A program made the position numbers and the translations under genes. From Pseudogulbenkiania subflava DSM 22618 (GTDB lineage Bacteria > Pseudomonadota > Gammaproteobacteria > Burkholderiales > Chromobacteriaceae), in contig NZ_FXAG01000023.1 of NCBI RefSeq assembly GCF_900177275.1, forward strand, positions 1 to 64,000: a stretch of 64,000 nt of DNA. The letters run 5' to 3'. The notes under the pieces were generated by a model. That model did no database searches. It worked only from the letters and a program-made list of their open reading frames with translations, and was not told where the DNA came from. Positions 27,199-35,813 of the stretch are shown piece by piece; positions within the stretch are counted from its first letter, which is position 1; each line of letters begins with the position of its first letter.

Positions 27199-28767
27199 TC
27201 ATCCCTGGCAGGTCGGGGCGGGCGGGACGAAGCCTGCCGGCAAAGACCACACCGTGATGTCGCCGTCGCGCGCGAACGCTGGCTGGCTGGCCAGGAATGG
27301 GAATGCCGCAGCGGCGGCGGGCGAGGCCCACACCCAGACCGCGTGGGTGCGCGGCCGGCACAGGCTGGTGCGCCATTGTGCCGGGGTCAGCAGCACCTGC
27401 TGCTGGGCAAGCGGATCGAATCGGCCGGCGTCGAACAGTTCCTTGCGCCAGTTGTCGCGGCGGGGAAGCTCCGGATCGGTCCAATTGCTGACGACCACGG
27501 CGGGACGGGGCATGGGCAGATAGAACGCCAAGTCGAACTGGAATTTGTCCAGCATCACGACCTCGTCTGCCGGTTGGAAGGCGGCGGCCATCCGGCCCGC
27601 CAGAGGCTTGGCCGAGCCGCCCTCGTGGCGGGACACGGCGACCACGGCCCCGATGCAAACAATCATTGCGATCACGGTACTGACGACGAAGGAACGGCGG
27701 GCCGTTTTTCCATCGCCTTGTTGCATCCACTCGGCAAACGGTTCGGCGATCAGGAAGGCAAACGGGGGCAGCAGCGGGAAGATATAGCCGACCAGTTTGG
27801 AGCTGGGCAGCGAGAAAAAGACCAGGATCACCAGCAACCACACCCCCATCAGGCGGCGCAAATCACCCTGCACCGGGTCGGACCAGTAGCTTCGCTTCAG
27901 GGCGCGCCAGCACCACGGCGACCACGGTGCGCACAGTAACAGCACGACCGGCACGTAGAACCAGAGCGGCTTCGGGTTGTTGAAGCCGCTTTCGGCAAAA
28001 CGCTTGAAATGGTGGTAAACGATGAAGTAGTCGAAAAAGCCGCTGAACTTCTGCTGCATCGACCAGAACCAGGGCAGGCCGAGGGCGAAGAACAGTAACA
28101 GCGCGGGCCACCAGAGCAGGTAGCGCACGGAGGCAAAGCGGCCGCGCGCCAGCAGCCAGCCCAGCAGTACCGCGCCGGGAAGGACCATGCCGATCAGGCC
28201 CTTGGCGAGCACGCCCAGCGCCGCCATGGCGTAGGCGGCGGCGAGCATGCTCCGGTAGGGCCGGCCCTGTTCGGCGCGCAGCACGGCTTCGGCGGCGGCA
28301 AGGATGGTGAGCCCGATCAGGCTGGCCACCAGCATGTCGAGGTTGGCGAACTGGGCGCCGGCAAAGAAGAACGGCTGGGTCGTCAGCACGATCGCGGTGG
28401 CCGTGGCCACGCTGGAGCCGCGGTGGCGGCGCACGAAGAGCCACAGGGCGAGGACCACCAGGGCCGCGGCAGAGACCGACGCGAGCCGCGCACTCCATTC
28501 ATGCAGCCCGAACAGCTTCAGGCTGAAGGCGGTCAGCCAGTAGAACAGCGGGGGTTTGTGAAAGTAGGGCAGACCGTCCAGCAGCGGCACCGACAGGTTG
28601 TGGGCGCGCAGCATTTCCCAGGCGACGCCGACGTAGCGCCCCTCGTCCGGCAGGGTCAGCGGACGGAGTCCGATCGAAAAGCCGAGCCACAGCACGACGC
28701 CCAGCAGCAGGGCGATGAAGGTGGCGCCACTCAAGCGTTGCGTCAGCCAGTTGTCTGTCTTTTCCAT
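27199..28767 (-). CDS. ArnT/PMT-family membrane glycosyltransferase
   Basis: A 522-aa polytopic inner-membrane protein of the GT39/GT83 superfamily. It uses a polyprenyl-phosphate sugar donor. The first periplasmic loop has the acidic motif LPDEGRYVG (about 45-53), which holds the catalytic Asp in relatives. About ten hydrophobic segments follow, then a soluble C-terminal region. ArnT adds aminoarabinose to lipid A, but no other arn genes are nearby, so lipid A or another surface glycan is equally possible. ATG 28767 is used; ATG 28776 is close by. Confidence 0.75.
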   Translation of the reverse strand: MEKTDNWLTQRLSGATFIALLLGVVLWLGFSIGLRPLTLPDEGRYVGVAWEMLRAHNLSVPLLDGLPYFHKPPLFYWLTAFSLKLFGLHEWSARLASVSAAALVVLALWLFVRRHRGSSVATATAIVLTTQPFFFAGAQFANLDMLVASLIGLTILAAAEAVLRAEQGRPYRSMLAAAYAMAALGVLAKGLIGMVLPGAVLLGWLLARGRFASVRYLLWWPALLLFFALGLPWFWSMQQKFSGFFDYFIVYHHFKRFAESGFNNPKPLWFYVPVVLLLCAPWSPWCWRALKRSYWSDPVQGDLRRLMGVWLLVILVFFSLPSSKLVGYIFPLLPPFAFLIAEPFAEWMQQGDGKTARRSFVVSTVIAMIVCIGAVVAVSRHEGGSAKPLAGRMAAAFQPADEVVMLDKFQFDLAFYLPMPRPAVVVSNWTDPELPRRDNWRKELFDAGRFDPLAQQQVLLTPAQWRTSLCRPRTHAVWVWASPAAAAAFPFLASQPAFARDGDITVWSLPAGFVPPAPTCQG

Positions 28768-29003
28768 CCAAATCATTCCGAGGTCTAGGGGGCTTGGGTG
28801 GCAGGGCGAGACAAACAGGAATTCATGTTCGCAGTCGCCGGCATGGTGCCGGCTAGCTATTTTACGGTGGTAGCTGATGGCAATCTTAAGCTGGCCAAAT
28901 GGCCGGTGCGGCATGGCGCCCGTGGGGGCGCCACATCAGGGGTGCAATGTACCGGACCGAGCTCGCCGCCGCATGGGGGCCTGCGGCCCGGGCGGCCCCC
29001 GAT

Positions 29004-29612
29004 TCAACCGAAGCCGCGACGCTTGAGCGCGAGGTAGAGCATGGCCGCGGTGATGGCCTTGTTGAGCGCGTCGTGGCGCGGCAGCGCGGGAACGCCCAGG
29101 TCATCGATCAGTGCGGCCAGGTGCAGGTCGACGCGGCTGTTCGGCTGCTGTCTGAGCTTGTAGTCGTAGTAACGCCCGGAAATCTCGATCTGGCGGTTGG
29201 GCAGGCCGATGCCCAGCAGCGGGCGCAGGTATTTGTCGAGCACGGCGATGTCGAATTCGAGGTAATACCCCAGCACGGGCCGCCCGCCGATGAAATCGAG
29301 CAGGCGGCGTACCGCCTCCTCCGCGTCCAGCCCGTCGGACAGATCGCGCGGGCGCAGGCCGTGCGCGCCGACGCGCTCGCGCGTCAGCGGGCGGCCGGGT
29401 TTCACCAGCAGGTCGAGCGCCTCGCTCGTCACGATGCGGTTCCCGCTCAGCCGCACCGCGCCGATCGTGAGCAGCTCGGCCTCGGCGACGTCAAGGCTGG
29501 TGGTGTTGCAGGCGAGGCTGATCATGTCGTCCGAGGTTTCCTCGAACAGCCGGCGGTAGGCCGGGTCCTTCAGTTGCCGGACGGCGAGCCGGCGCTGCCA
29601 ACGCGCCAGCAT
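29004..29612 (-). CDS. DnaQ-like exonuclease-fold protein with altered active site
   Basis: A 202-aa protein of the DEDD exonuclease fold. The Exo I strand, normally DxET, reads LACNTTSLD, so both metal-binding acidic residues are replaced. Exo II FD is kept (LEFDIAVLD). Exo III reads RHDALNKA, with Asn at the expected Asp. It is therefore probably not a nuclease, or uses other ligands. It overlaps the preceding CBS/DUF294 gene by one base (TGATG), so the two are translationally coupled. This neighbour pair is common in proteobacteria. Confidence 0.8.
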   Translation of the reverse strand: MLARWQRRLAVRQLKDPAYRRLFEETSDDMISLACNTTSLDVAEAELLTIGAVRLSGNRIVTSEALDLLVKPGRPLTRERVGAHGLRPRDLSDGLDAEEAVRRLLDFIGGRPVLGYYLEFDIAVLDKYLRPLLGIGLPNRQIEISGRYYDYKLRQQPNSRVDLHLAALIDDLGVPALPRHDALNKAITAAMLYLALKRRGFG

Positions 29613-31417
29613 CACAGGCTGCCCAGCCGGAAGTGGTGGCGCAGCATGGTCTTGAAGCGCTTGACCACGCCCAGCGCGTCCTTCAGCAGATCGCGCTCCA
29701 TCGTCGACAGGCGGGCCGGGCTGATCAGGTTGCCGCTCGGCCGGCCTTCGGCCAACGCCGCGAGCCCCTGGCCCAGACGCAGCTGCAACAGGAAGGACAG
29801 CGCCTCGGCCACGTCGCCGGCCAGCTCCTTGTCGAGGCGGCCGCTTTCGGCGAGCCGCGCCAGCCGCTCGAAGGTGTTGCGCTCCTTCAGCCCGTACTGC
29901 AGCGCCAGCGCGCGCACGCCGTGCACGACCGGGAAGATGCCGCCCTTTTTCAGGTCGAGCATGGCCTGGCCGTCCTGTTGCCGGGTCAGTAATTGCGCGA
30001 ACAGCCCGAGCGGGGTGTCGAACTGCTCGATGGCGCGAGCGAAGCGGTGATAGAAACTGTCGTCGTCGCGCAGCAGCTGTTGCAGGTAATCCTGGCAGCG
30101 CTCCAGCAGGGCCGCATTGCCCGCCACGGCCTCGGCGTCGACGAAAATGGCCAGGTTGAGCTGGGCGTCGCGATCCGGCAGGTAAACCCAGTGGTAGAGG
30201 CGGTCGCGCATGGCGCTCTCGGACAGACGCCAATCCGGGTTGTTGACCATGATGCGTCCCGGACACGGCGGGTAGCCGAAGCGGGCCAGTGCGTCGGAGA
30301 ACGCCTGGCAGACGCTTTCCAGCTCCGGGCAGGTGTAGCCGTCGCGCAGGATCAGCGCGTTGTCCTGGTCGGTCTTGAGAATCTGTTCGCCCCGCCCCTC
30401 CGAGCCCATCACCAGGAGGCAGCTGTTGGCGATCAGCTCGGCAGGTGCGAGCAGTTGCCAGCTGCGTTCGAACAGCCGGGCGTTCAGCGTCTGCACCAGC
30501 CGCCCCAGCTGGACGGCCCTGACGCCGTGCCCGGTCAGTATCTCCACCAGCCGCGTGATCTGCGCCGCGATGTCGGCCAGCTCGTCGAGCGAGTCCGCCT
30601 GTTCCAGGCGCTGGGCGATCAGGTGAGAGTGGTTGGAGAAGTAGGACAGCAGGTCGACCTGCTCCAGGATGCCGACCGGGGTGCCGGACTCGGTCACCAC
30701 CACGCGCTGGATGTTCTGCTGCGTCATGGTGAGCAGGGCGTTGAACAGGTAGTCGTCGAGCTCGCTGCAGATCAGGTCGAAGCGGCACAGCGTGCCGAGC
30801 GAGGTATCGGGTGGTGTGCCGTCGATGATCAGGTCGCGAAAATCGCTGGTGGTGAAGATGCCGACGCGCCGGCCATGACGTACCAGGATCGACTTGGCCT
30901 TGTGCTGCTTCATCAGCCGCGCGGCATCCAGCACGCTGTCTTCGCCGTCGAGGAACAGCGGCTTCTTGGCGTAGACGTCGCGCACCCGCGCGGTGAGCAG
31001 CGTCTGCCATTCGCGGTTGCCGCTGCGTTCGGCCAGCGCGCCGAACTTCTGCGAGACGCTGGCGTAGAAAAACGCGCCGAAGCGCGCGTTCTGTTCGGTC
31101 AGCGCCAGCAGCGTGGCGCGCGGCAGGGCGTAGACCAGCGCTTCCTCGTGCACCACGAAACGGTGCGCGGTGTGCCCCGCTACCAGAGCGCGGGCGTCGA
31201 AGGCATCGCGCTCGCGGTAGACCGCAATGACTTCGTCCCCGGCCATCTCGCGCACCAGTCCCTTGAGCACCACGAACAGGGTGTCGACCGGCACGCCCGG
31301 CGCCATGATCTGTTCGTCATCGCCGTAGCACACGATGTCGGCGCTGGCTTCCAGCGTATCCCGTTCGGCAGCGCTGAGGCAGTCGAACGGCGGATGGGTG
31401 AAGTCGAAACGGCTCAT
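29612..31417 (-). CDS. cNMP-binding / CBS / DUF294 putative nucleotidyltransferase
   Basis: A 601-aa cytoplasmic regulator. The cyclic-nucleotide-binding-like domain is at about 10-125 and two CBS domains lie at about 155-275. The DUF294 nucleotidyltransferase-like domain is at about 290-430, with GSEGRGEQILKTDQDNAL resembling the GlnD active site. A C-terminal DUF294_C helical domain follows (about 450-590). Relatives are thought to control transport or nucleotide metabolism, but substrates are unproven. It is followed directly by the exonuclease-fold partner. The start at 31417 has GGAG-like sequence upstream. Confidence 0.85.
   Translation of the reverse strand: MSRFDFTHPPFDCLSAAERDTLEASADIVCYGDDEQIMAPGVPVDTLFVVLKGLVREMAGDEVIAVYRERDAFDARALVAGHTAHRFVVHEEALVYALPRATLLALTEQNARFGAFFYASVSQKFGALAERSGNREWQTLLTARVRDVYAKKPLFLDGEDSVLDAARLMKQHKAKSILVRHGRRVGIFTTSDFRDLIIDGTPPDTSLGTLCRFDLICSELDDYLFNALLTMTQQNIQRVVVTESGTPVGILEQVDLLSYFSNHSHLIAQRLEQADSLDELADIAAQITRLVEILTGHGVRAVQLGRLVQTLNARLFERSWQLLAPAELIANSCLLVMGSEGRGEQILKTDQDNALILRDGYTCPELESVCQAFSDALARFGYPPCPGRIMVNNPDWRLSESAMRDRLYHWVYLPDRDAQLNLAIFVDAEAVAGNAALLERCQDYLQQLLRDDDSFYHRFARAIEQFDTPLGLFAQLLTRQQDGQAMLDLKKGGIFPVVHGVRALALQYGLKERNTFERLARLAESGRLDKELAGDVAEALSFLLQLRLGQGLAALAEGRPSGNLISPARLSTMERDLLKDALGVVKRFKTMLRHHFRLGSL
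29746..29756 (-). repeat. GTTGGCCGAAG word, copy 5
   Basis: Exact 11-mer inside the DUF294 gene, in sense, read as ALAEG. Confidence 0.85.
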
Positions 31418-31442
31418 GCGGGCTCCGCGTTCCGGGCACTGG

Positions 31443-31453
31443 CTTCGGCCAAC
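31443..31453 (-). repeat. GTTGGCCGAAG word, copy 6
   Basis: Exact 11-mer in the intergenic region upstream of the DUF294 gene. Confidence 0.85.
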
Positions 31454-31548
31454 GTACCACCCGGTTTATCCATGCTTGGGGTAGGGCTATAGCGATAGCA
31501 TAACGCCTTGCCGCCCTGAGGTGTTGGCGGCGTGGCGCCGCTGCCGTC

Positions 31549-32343
31549 TCAGCGCGTGGTGGCCGGCGGGGAGGTCGCCGTCAGCAACGGCGTGCCGTCG
31601 CGGAACAGCGTCAGTTGGCCCGGCGCCAGCGCGGTCCAGTGCTCGTTGTCGGTCAGCGGCACGGTGGCGATAACTGCCACGCGGTCGCGCGGGGTGGTGA
31701 CGGTGGAGAAGTCGACCGTCACGTCGTCGTCCACCAGGTGGGCGGTAGGAAACGGCGCCTGGCGCACGATGTAGTGCAACTTGGTCGAGCAGTGGGCGAA
31801 CAGCAGCTCGCCGTTGCTCAGCATGAAGTTGAACACCCCCTTGGTGTGGAGTTCTTCGGCCAACCTGCGGACTTCCGCGAACAACTCCTCCACGCCCGGC
31901 GGCTGTGACCATTTCTGGCGCAGGGCTTCCAGGATGTAGCAGAAGGCGCGTTCCGAGTCGGTGCAGCCCACCGGGTTGTAGTGGCGGCCAGGCGGCGGCG
32001 CAAAGTTTTCGAGGTTGCCGTTGTGGGCGAAGATCCAGTACTGGCCCCACATCTCGCGCATGAAGGGATGGGTATTGGCCAGGTTGACCACCCCCTGGGT
32101 GGCCTTGCGGATGTGGGCGATGACGTTTTCCGACTTGATCGGGTACTGGCGCACCAGCGCCGCCACCGGCGATTCGACCGAGGGCTTGTCGTCCAGGAAC
32201 ACGCGGCAGCCCTTGCCCTCGAAGAAGGCGATGCCCCAGCCGTCGGCGTGATGGTCGGTCAGGCCGCCGCGGCGGTGAAAGCCTTCGAAGGAAAAGATGA
32301 TGTCGGTGGGGGTATTGCAGTTCATGCCCAAGAGCTGGCACAT
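31549..32343 (-). CDS. yafJ: class II glutamine amidotransferase (YafJ family)
   Basis: A 264-aa Ntn-hydrolase amidotransferase. The nucleophile is Cys2 (MCQLLGMN), exposed after removal of Met1. Family motifs include HADGWGIAFFEG, AHIRKATQG and FAHNGNL. It would release ammonia from glutamine, but the acceptor substrate of stand-alone YafJ proteins is not established. It is monocistronic, divergent from the BPH gene, with a 239-bp shared upstream region. Confidence 0.88.
   Translation of the reverse strand: MCQLLGMNCNTPTDIIFSFEGFHRRGGLTDHHADGWGIAFFEGKGCRVFLDDKPSVESPVAALVRQYPIKSENVIAHIRKATQGVVNLANTHPFMREMWGQYWIFAHNGNLENFAPPPGRHYNPVGCTDSERAFCYILEALRQKWSQPPGVEELFAEVRRLAEELHTKGVFNFMLSNGELLFAHCSTKLHYIVRQAPFPTAHLVDDDVTVDFSTVTTPRDRVAVIATVPLTDNEHWTALAPGQLTLFRDGTPLLTATSPPATTR
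31854..31864 (-). repeat. GTTGGCCGAAG word, copy 7
   Basis: Exact 11-mer inside yafJ, in sense, read as RLAEE. Confidence 0.85.
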
Positions 32344-32582
32344 GGCGGTCGATCCGGTTGAGCGTTGACGACGGCGAGTGACCCGACCCGCACGGGACGG
32401 TCCGGCCGAACAGGATTCATTGTTTCATGTTAGTCCGCGCCGCGCCAGACGCGGCCGGTGCGTCCCTGGCCTCGCGGTTCCTGCGTGCTTTTCGGCCGGC
32501 GAGCGCCATCATGGCAGAGCGGCAGCCTTGCGTTTTGTGAGAAAATCCCCATCTGCCTTGTTTTCCTGGAAAAGACGCGAAC

Positions 32583-33170
32583 ATGACGACGATCGTGGTG
32601 GTAAAAAAAGGCTCGCAGATCGCCATCGCGGCCGACAGTCAGACCACCTTCGGCGACGACCAGAAGCTGCTCGCCGGCTACGACCCGCATCACAACAAAA
32701 TCTTCCGCCAGGGCGACAGCTACCTGGCGATCGCCGGCTCGGCGGCGCACGACCTGGTGTTGCAGAGCGTGCTCAAGGGCGTCCACAACAAGGACTTCAG
32801 CTCGCGCCAGGGCCTGTTCGACACCTTCCGCAAGTTGCATCCTAAACTCAAGGAACAGTTCTACCTGCGCCCGGAAGAGGAAGAGGACGACCCTTACGAG
32901 TCGAGCCAGATGATGGTGGTGGTGGCCAATGTGCACGGCATCTTCGGCGTCTACCCGATGCGCGAGGTATACGAATTCTCGCGCTTCTGGGCCATCGGCT
33001 CGGGGCGCAAGTTCGCCATGGGGGCGATGTACGTGGCCTACGAGCAGGACCTGAGCGCCGAAGAGATTGCCCGCATCGGCATCCAGGCCGGCTGCGAGTT
33101 CGACGTCAGCTCCTCGCTGCCGATGACCCTTTACACGATTGATACGGCCATTGCGGTGGCCAAGGACTGA
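32583..33170 (+). CDS. bph: beta-proteobacterial proteasome homologue (BPH)
   Basis: A 195-aa Ntn-hydrolase of the 20S proteasome/HslV superfamily. It begins MTTIVVV, so Met removal exposes Thr1. Asp17 lies in AIAADSQTT, and a Lys (NKIF, about Thr1+37) aligns with HslV Lys33 after a 5-residue insert. AIAGSAAHD is the usual glycine-rich loop. Length and the acidic insert (EEEEDDPYESS) separate it from HslV and from Anbu. BPH is an established ring-forming family restricted mainly to betaproteobacteria, without a known unfoldase partner. hslO follows after 5 bp, implying a shared transcript. Confidence 0.85.
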   Translation: MTTIVVVKKGSQIAIAADSQTTFGDDQKLLAGYDPHHNKIFRQGDSYLAIAGSAAHDLVLQSVLKGVHNKDFSSRQGLFDTFRKLHPKLKEQFYLRPEEEEDDPYESSQMMVVVANVHGIFGVYPMREVYEFSRFWAIGSGRKFAMGAMYVAYEQDLSAEEIARIGIQAGCEFDVSSSLPMTLYTIDTAIAVAKD

Positions 33171-33175
33171 ACAGC

Positions 33176-34057
33176 ATGACCCAACACGACACCCTGCAAC
33201 GCTTCCTGTTCGACGGCGCCCCGGTGCGCGGCGCGCTGGTGCGGCTCGACGGCGCCTGGCAACAGGTCCTGGCGCGGCGCCGCTACCCGCTGCCGGTGCG
33301 CTCCATGCTGGGCGAAATGATGGCGGCCGCGGTGCTGTTGGCGGCCAACCTCAAGTTCGACGGCACGCTGATCTTGCAGATTCATGGCGCCGGTCCGCTG
33401 CGCCTGGCCGTGGTCGAGTGCAACAACGACCGTACCGTGCGCGCCACCGCCAAGTTCGATGAGGCGCTCGACGAAGGCCTGTCGCTCGCCGAGCTGCTGG
33501 GCGAGGGCGGCAAGTTCGTCATGACGCTGGAGCCGCGCGTCGACAAGGCGCAGACCTGGCAGGGCATCGTGGCGCTGGAGGGCGACAGCATCGGCCAGAT
33601 GCTGGAGAACTACATGCGCCGCTCCGAGCAGCTCGACACCCGCCTGATCCTGGCCGCCAACGAGTCCACCGCCGCCGGCCTGCTGCTGCAGCGCTTGCCC
33701 GAGGGCCATGGCGATGCCGAAGGCTGGCCGCACGTGCTGACCCTGGCCGAAACCCTGCAGCACGACGAACTGCTGTCCCTGTCCGCCGACGACATCCTGT
33801 TCCGCCTCTATCATCAGGAAGCCGTGCGCGTGTTCGACGCCGAACCGGTGTCGTTTGCCTGCACCTGCAGCCGCGAGCGCGTCGGCGGCATGCTCAAGAT
33901 GCTGGGGGGCCAGGAAGTGGCCGATGTGGTGCTGGAGCAAGGCAGCGTCGAAATCGCCTGCGACTTCTGCAACCAGCACTATGTCTTCGATGAAGAGGAC
34001 GTCAATGCCCTGTTCGAGTATGACGTGATGGCCGCAGTGCGCGAATCCCGCCACTGA
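33176..34057 (+). CDS. hslO: Hsp33, redox-regulated holdase chaperone
   Basis: A 293-aa cytoplasmic chaperone activated by oxidation. The C-terminal zinc switch is complete: CTC (Cys229, Cys231) and CDFC (Cys262, Cys265). The N-terminal domain has the usual HGAGPLRLAVVE-like segment. On oxidative stress the cysteines form disulfides, zinc leaves and the linker unfolds to bind clients. It lies directly behind the BPH gene (5-bp gap), so both are likely expressed together. Confidence 0.95.
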   Translation: MTQHDTLQRFLFDGAPVRGALVRLDGAWQQVLARRRYPLPVRSMLGEMMAAAVLLAANLKFDGTLILQIHGAGPLRLAVVECNNDRTVRATAKFDEALDEGLSLAELLGEGGKFVMTLEPRVDKAQTWQGIVALEGDSIGQMLENYMRRSEQLDTRLILAANESTAAGLLLQRLPEGHGDAEGWPHVLTLAETLQHDELLSLSADDILFRLYHQEAVRVFDAEPVSFACTCSRERVGGMLKMLGGQEVADVVLEQGSVEIACDFCNQHYVFDEEDVNALFEYDVMAAVRESRH

Positions 34058-34158
34058 GCCGTTGCCGCCCCCGGCAACGCTCGGGTCCGTTGGTCCTGTT
34101 TACCGCTTTTGCCGTTTTGGGTGCCGGCCACGATACCGGCGCCGTTCAAGGAATACCC

Positions 34159-34866
34159 ATGATCCCTGCCAGCCGTCTGGCCGCCTATCTCAAGGAACAA
34201 TCGCTGCCGCTCGACAAGGTGGAACTCCAGATCGCCGCCTTGACGCTGGGTGCCGTGCTCAGCGTCGACAAGCCCGCGCCCCGTACCGACCTGTTCCGCT
34301 ACCCTGTGCCGCTGCTGAGCGACGATGGTGCCTGCTCGCTGGTCGATGAACTCGCCGCCGAGCCCTACGACCTGTCGCCGCTGTTCGGTGGCGAAAGTGC
34401 CGAAGCGCGCGGGGCACTCAACGACCTGCACGCGCTGGTCGATTCGACCAACAGCCGTGTCGGCGCCGACTGGCTCGGCATCTACCGCGTGATCGGCAGC
34501 AAGGAACAGGCCCGCCTCGTCAAGCTGGCCTACCGTGGCGCGCCCAGCCGGGCCGAATTCCCGCTGACCGAAAGCTTTGCCGCCGGCAGCAACAACAGCC
34601 GGGTCGGCCTGACCGGCTGGGGCGTCGTGATCGACGACATCACGGCTTGGCGCGACATGGGCGGCAGCTATTACGAGTGCGATCCCAAGGTGAAAAGCGA
34701 GGTCTGCCTGCCGGTGCTGAACGAAGAGGGCGTGGTGCTCGGCATCATCGACGCCGAGTCGTCCGAGGCGGGCTTCTTCACCCCCGAGCGCCAGGTTTGG
34801 CTCGCGGCGCTGGCGCTGGTGCTGGCCAGCCCGCTCGCCGGGCTGCCGCTCGTTGAAGAAAATTGA
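34159..34866 (+). CDS. GAF-domain protein related to free methionine-(R)-sulfoxide reductase
   Basis: A 235-aa cytoplasmic protein with a C-terminal GAF domain (about 85-230). The segment YYECDPKVKSEVCLPVLNEE matches the region of fRMsr (E. coli YebR) that carries its catalytic Cys in ACD. The other two fRMsr cysteines are not present, although a second Cys lies in EVCLP. It is therefore probably a redox or small-molecule sensor, not a full reductase. AAGGA precedes ATG 34159. It is 101 bp downstream of hslO. Confidence 0.7.
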   Translation: MIPASRLAAYLKEQSLPLDKVELQIAALTLGAVLSVDKPAPRTDLFRYPVPLLSDDGACSLVDELAAEPYDLSPLFGGESAEARGALNDLHALVDSTNSRVGADWLGIYRVIGSKEQARLVKLAYRGAPSRAEFPLTESFAAGSNNSRVGLTGWGVVIDDITAWRDMGGSYYECDPKVKSEVCLPVLNEEGVVLGIIDAESSEAGFFTPERQVWLAALALVLASPLAGLPLVEEN

Positions 34867-34983
34867 TCGGGCCGATTAAAACCTTTTACTTTCTCTCGTC
34901 GTGTGGGCGGAGTAGCATCCGACCATCCCGGAGAAGATCCACCTGCCCGTTTCGGCGCGCAGGTTTTGCCTGCCGCAAGGGCT

Positions 34984-34994
34984 GTTGGCCGAAG
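34984..34994 (+). repeat. GTTGGCCGAAG word, copy 8
   Basis: Exact 11-mer between the GAF gene and ribA; its 3' part forms the stem listed as a weak terminator. Confidence 0.85.
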
Positions 34995-35008
34995 CGGCCG
35001 GTTTTTGA
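34987..35008 (+). terminator. weak terminator/attenuator ahead of ribA
   Basis: GGCCG-AAG-CGGCC forms a short GC stem followed by GGTTTTT. It overlaps a copy of GTTGGCCGAAG (34984-34994). It could end the GAF gene transcript or attenuate ribA. No FMN riboswitch motif is present. Confidence 0.4.
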
Positions 35009-35020
35009 TGTGGAGTGATG

Positions 35021-35647
35021 ATGTCGATTGAAGCAAGCGCACCGCCACAGCTGGCGGCTGTCGCCCACGTGGCGAGTTGTCGCCTGCCCACGCCGTGGGG
35101 CGAGTTCACCATGCACGGCTTCGAGGAAGTGGCGGGTACCCGTGAGCATGTCGCGCTGACCATGGGTGATATCGCCGACGGTGAGCCGGTGCTGGCGCGC
35201 CTGCATTCCGAATGCCTGACCGGCGACGGCCTGTTCTCGCTGCGCTGCGACTGTGGTTTCCAGCTGCAAGCGGCGCTGGAAGCCATCGCCCGCGAAGGCC
35301 GCGGCGCGCTCTTGTACCTGCGCCAGGAGGGTCGCGGCATCGGCCTGATCAACAAAATCCGTGCCTACCGCCTGCAGGATGGCGGCGCCGATACCGTCGA
35401 GGCCAACGAACAGCTGGGTTTCCCGGCCGACATGCGCGACTTCGGCATCGCCCGCGACATGCTCGACGAGCTAGGCATCGGTCGGGTGCGGTTGATGACC
35501 AACAACCCGCGCAAGCTGCAGACGCTGCGCGATGCCGGCATCGAGATCGTCGAGCGCGTGCCGCTGATGGTGGGCCGCAATCCCCACAACGACGGTTATC
35601 TGGATACCAAGGCCGCCAAGCTGGGGCACCTGTTCCACGGACTCTGA
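35021..35647 (+). CDS. ribA: GTP cyclohydrolase II
   Basis: A 208-aa enzyme opening GTP to 2,5-diamino-6-ribosylamino-pyrimidinone phosphate, the first committed step of riboflavin synthesis. The zinc-binding cysteines lie in [18 protein letters not shown] (about 66-83), and GTP-binding RQEGRGIGL and TNNPRKL are present. The GTG/ATG/ATG run at 35015-35023 leaves the start uncertain; 35021 gives the best spacing to GGAG. It stands alone, as in species that encode ribB separately. Confidence 0.93.
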   Translation: MSIEASAPPQLAAVAHVASCRLPTPWGEFTMHGFEEVAGTREHVALTMGDIADGEPVLARLHSECLTGDGLFSLRCDCGFQLQAALEAIAREGRGALLYLRQEGRGIGLINKIRAYRLQDGGADTVEANEQLGFPADMRDFGIARDMLDELGIGRVRLMTNNPRKLQTLRDAGIEIVERVPLMVGRNPHNDGYLDTKAAKLGHLFHGL

Positions 35648-35664
35648 GCAACCCCGCCGAACGA

Positions 35665-35702
35665 AACAGGGCCGCGCCATTCTGGCGCGGCCCTGTTTTT
35701 TT
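35665..35702 (+). terminator. ribA terminator
   Basis: AACAGGGCCGCGCCA and TGGCGCGGCCCTGTT form a long perfect stem with a 3-4-base loop, followed by T residues. Confidence 0.95.
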
Positions 35703-35813
35703 GGCCGGGACGTCACGGTGGGCTATGGTTCATAAGGAAAAGGGGGCGAGGCTGACGGCGAACAAGCCGGGGTGGGGGTTGTCCTACCGGTAATGTGGAA
35801 GGGAGGGCGCGAC

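Noticed and set aside
29613-31010. N-terminal extension of the exonuclease-fold gene
   Set aside because: The frame is open but overlaps DUF294 throughout; the real protein begins at ATG 29612 (MLARWQRRLA).
34867-35020. FMN riboswitch before ribA
   Set aside because: The conserved RFN sequence blocks are absent; only a short GC stem is present.
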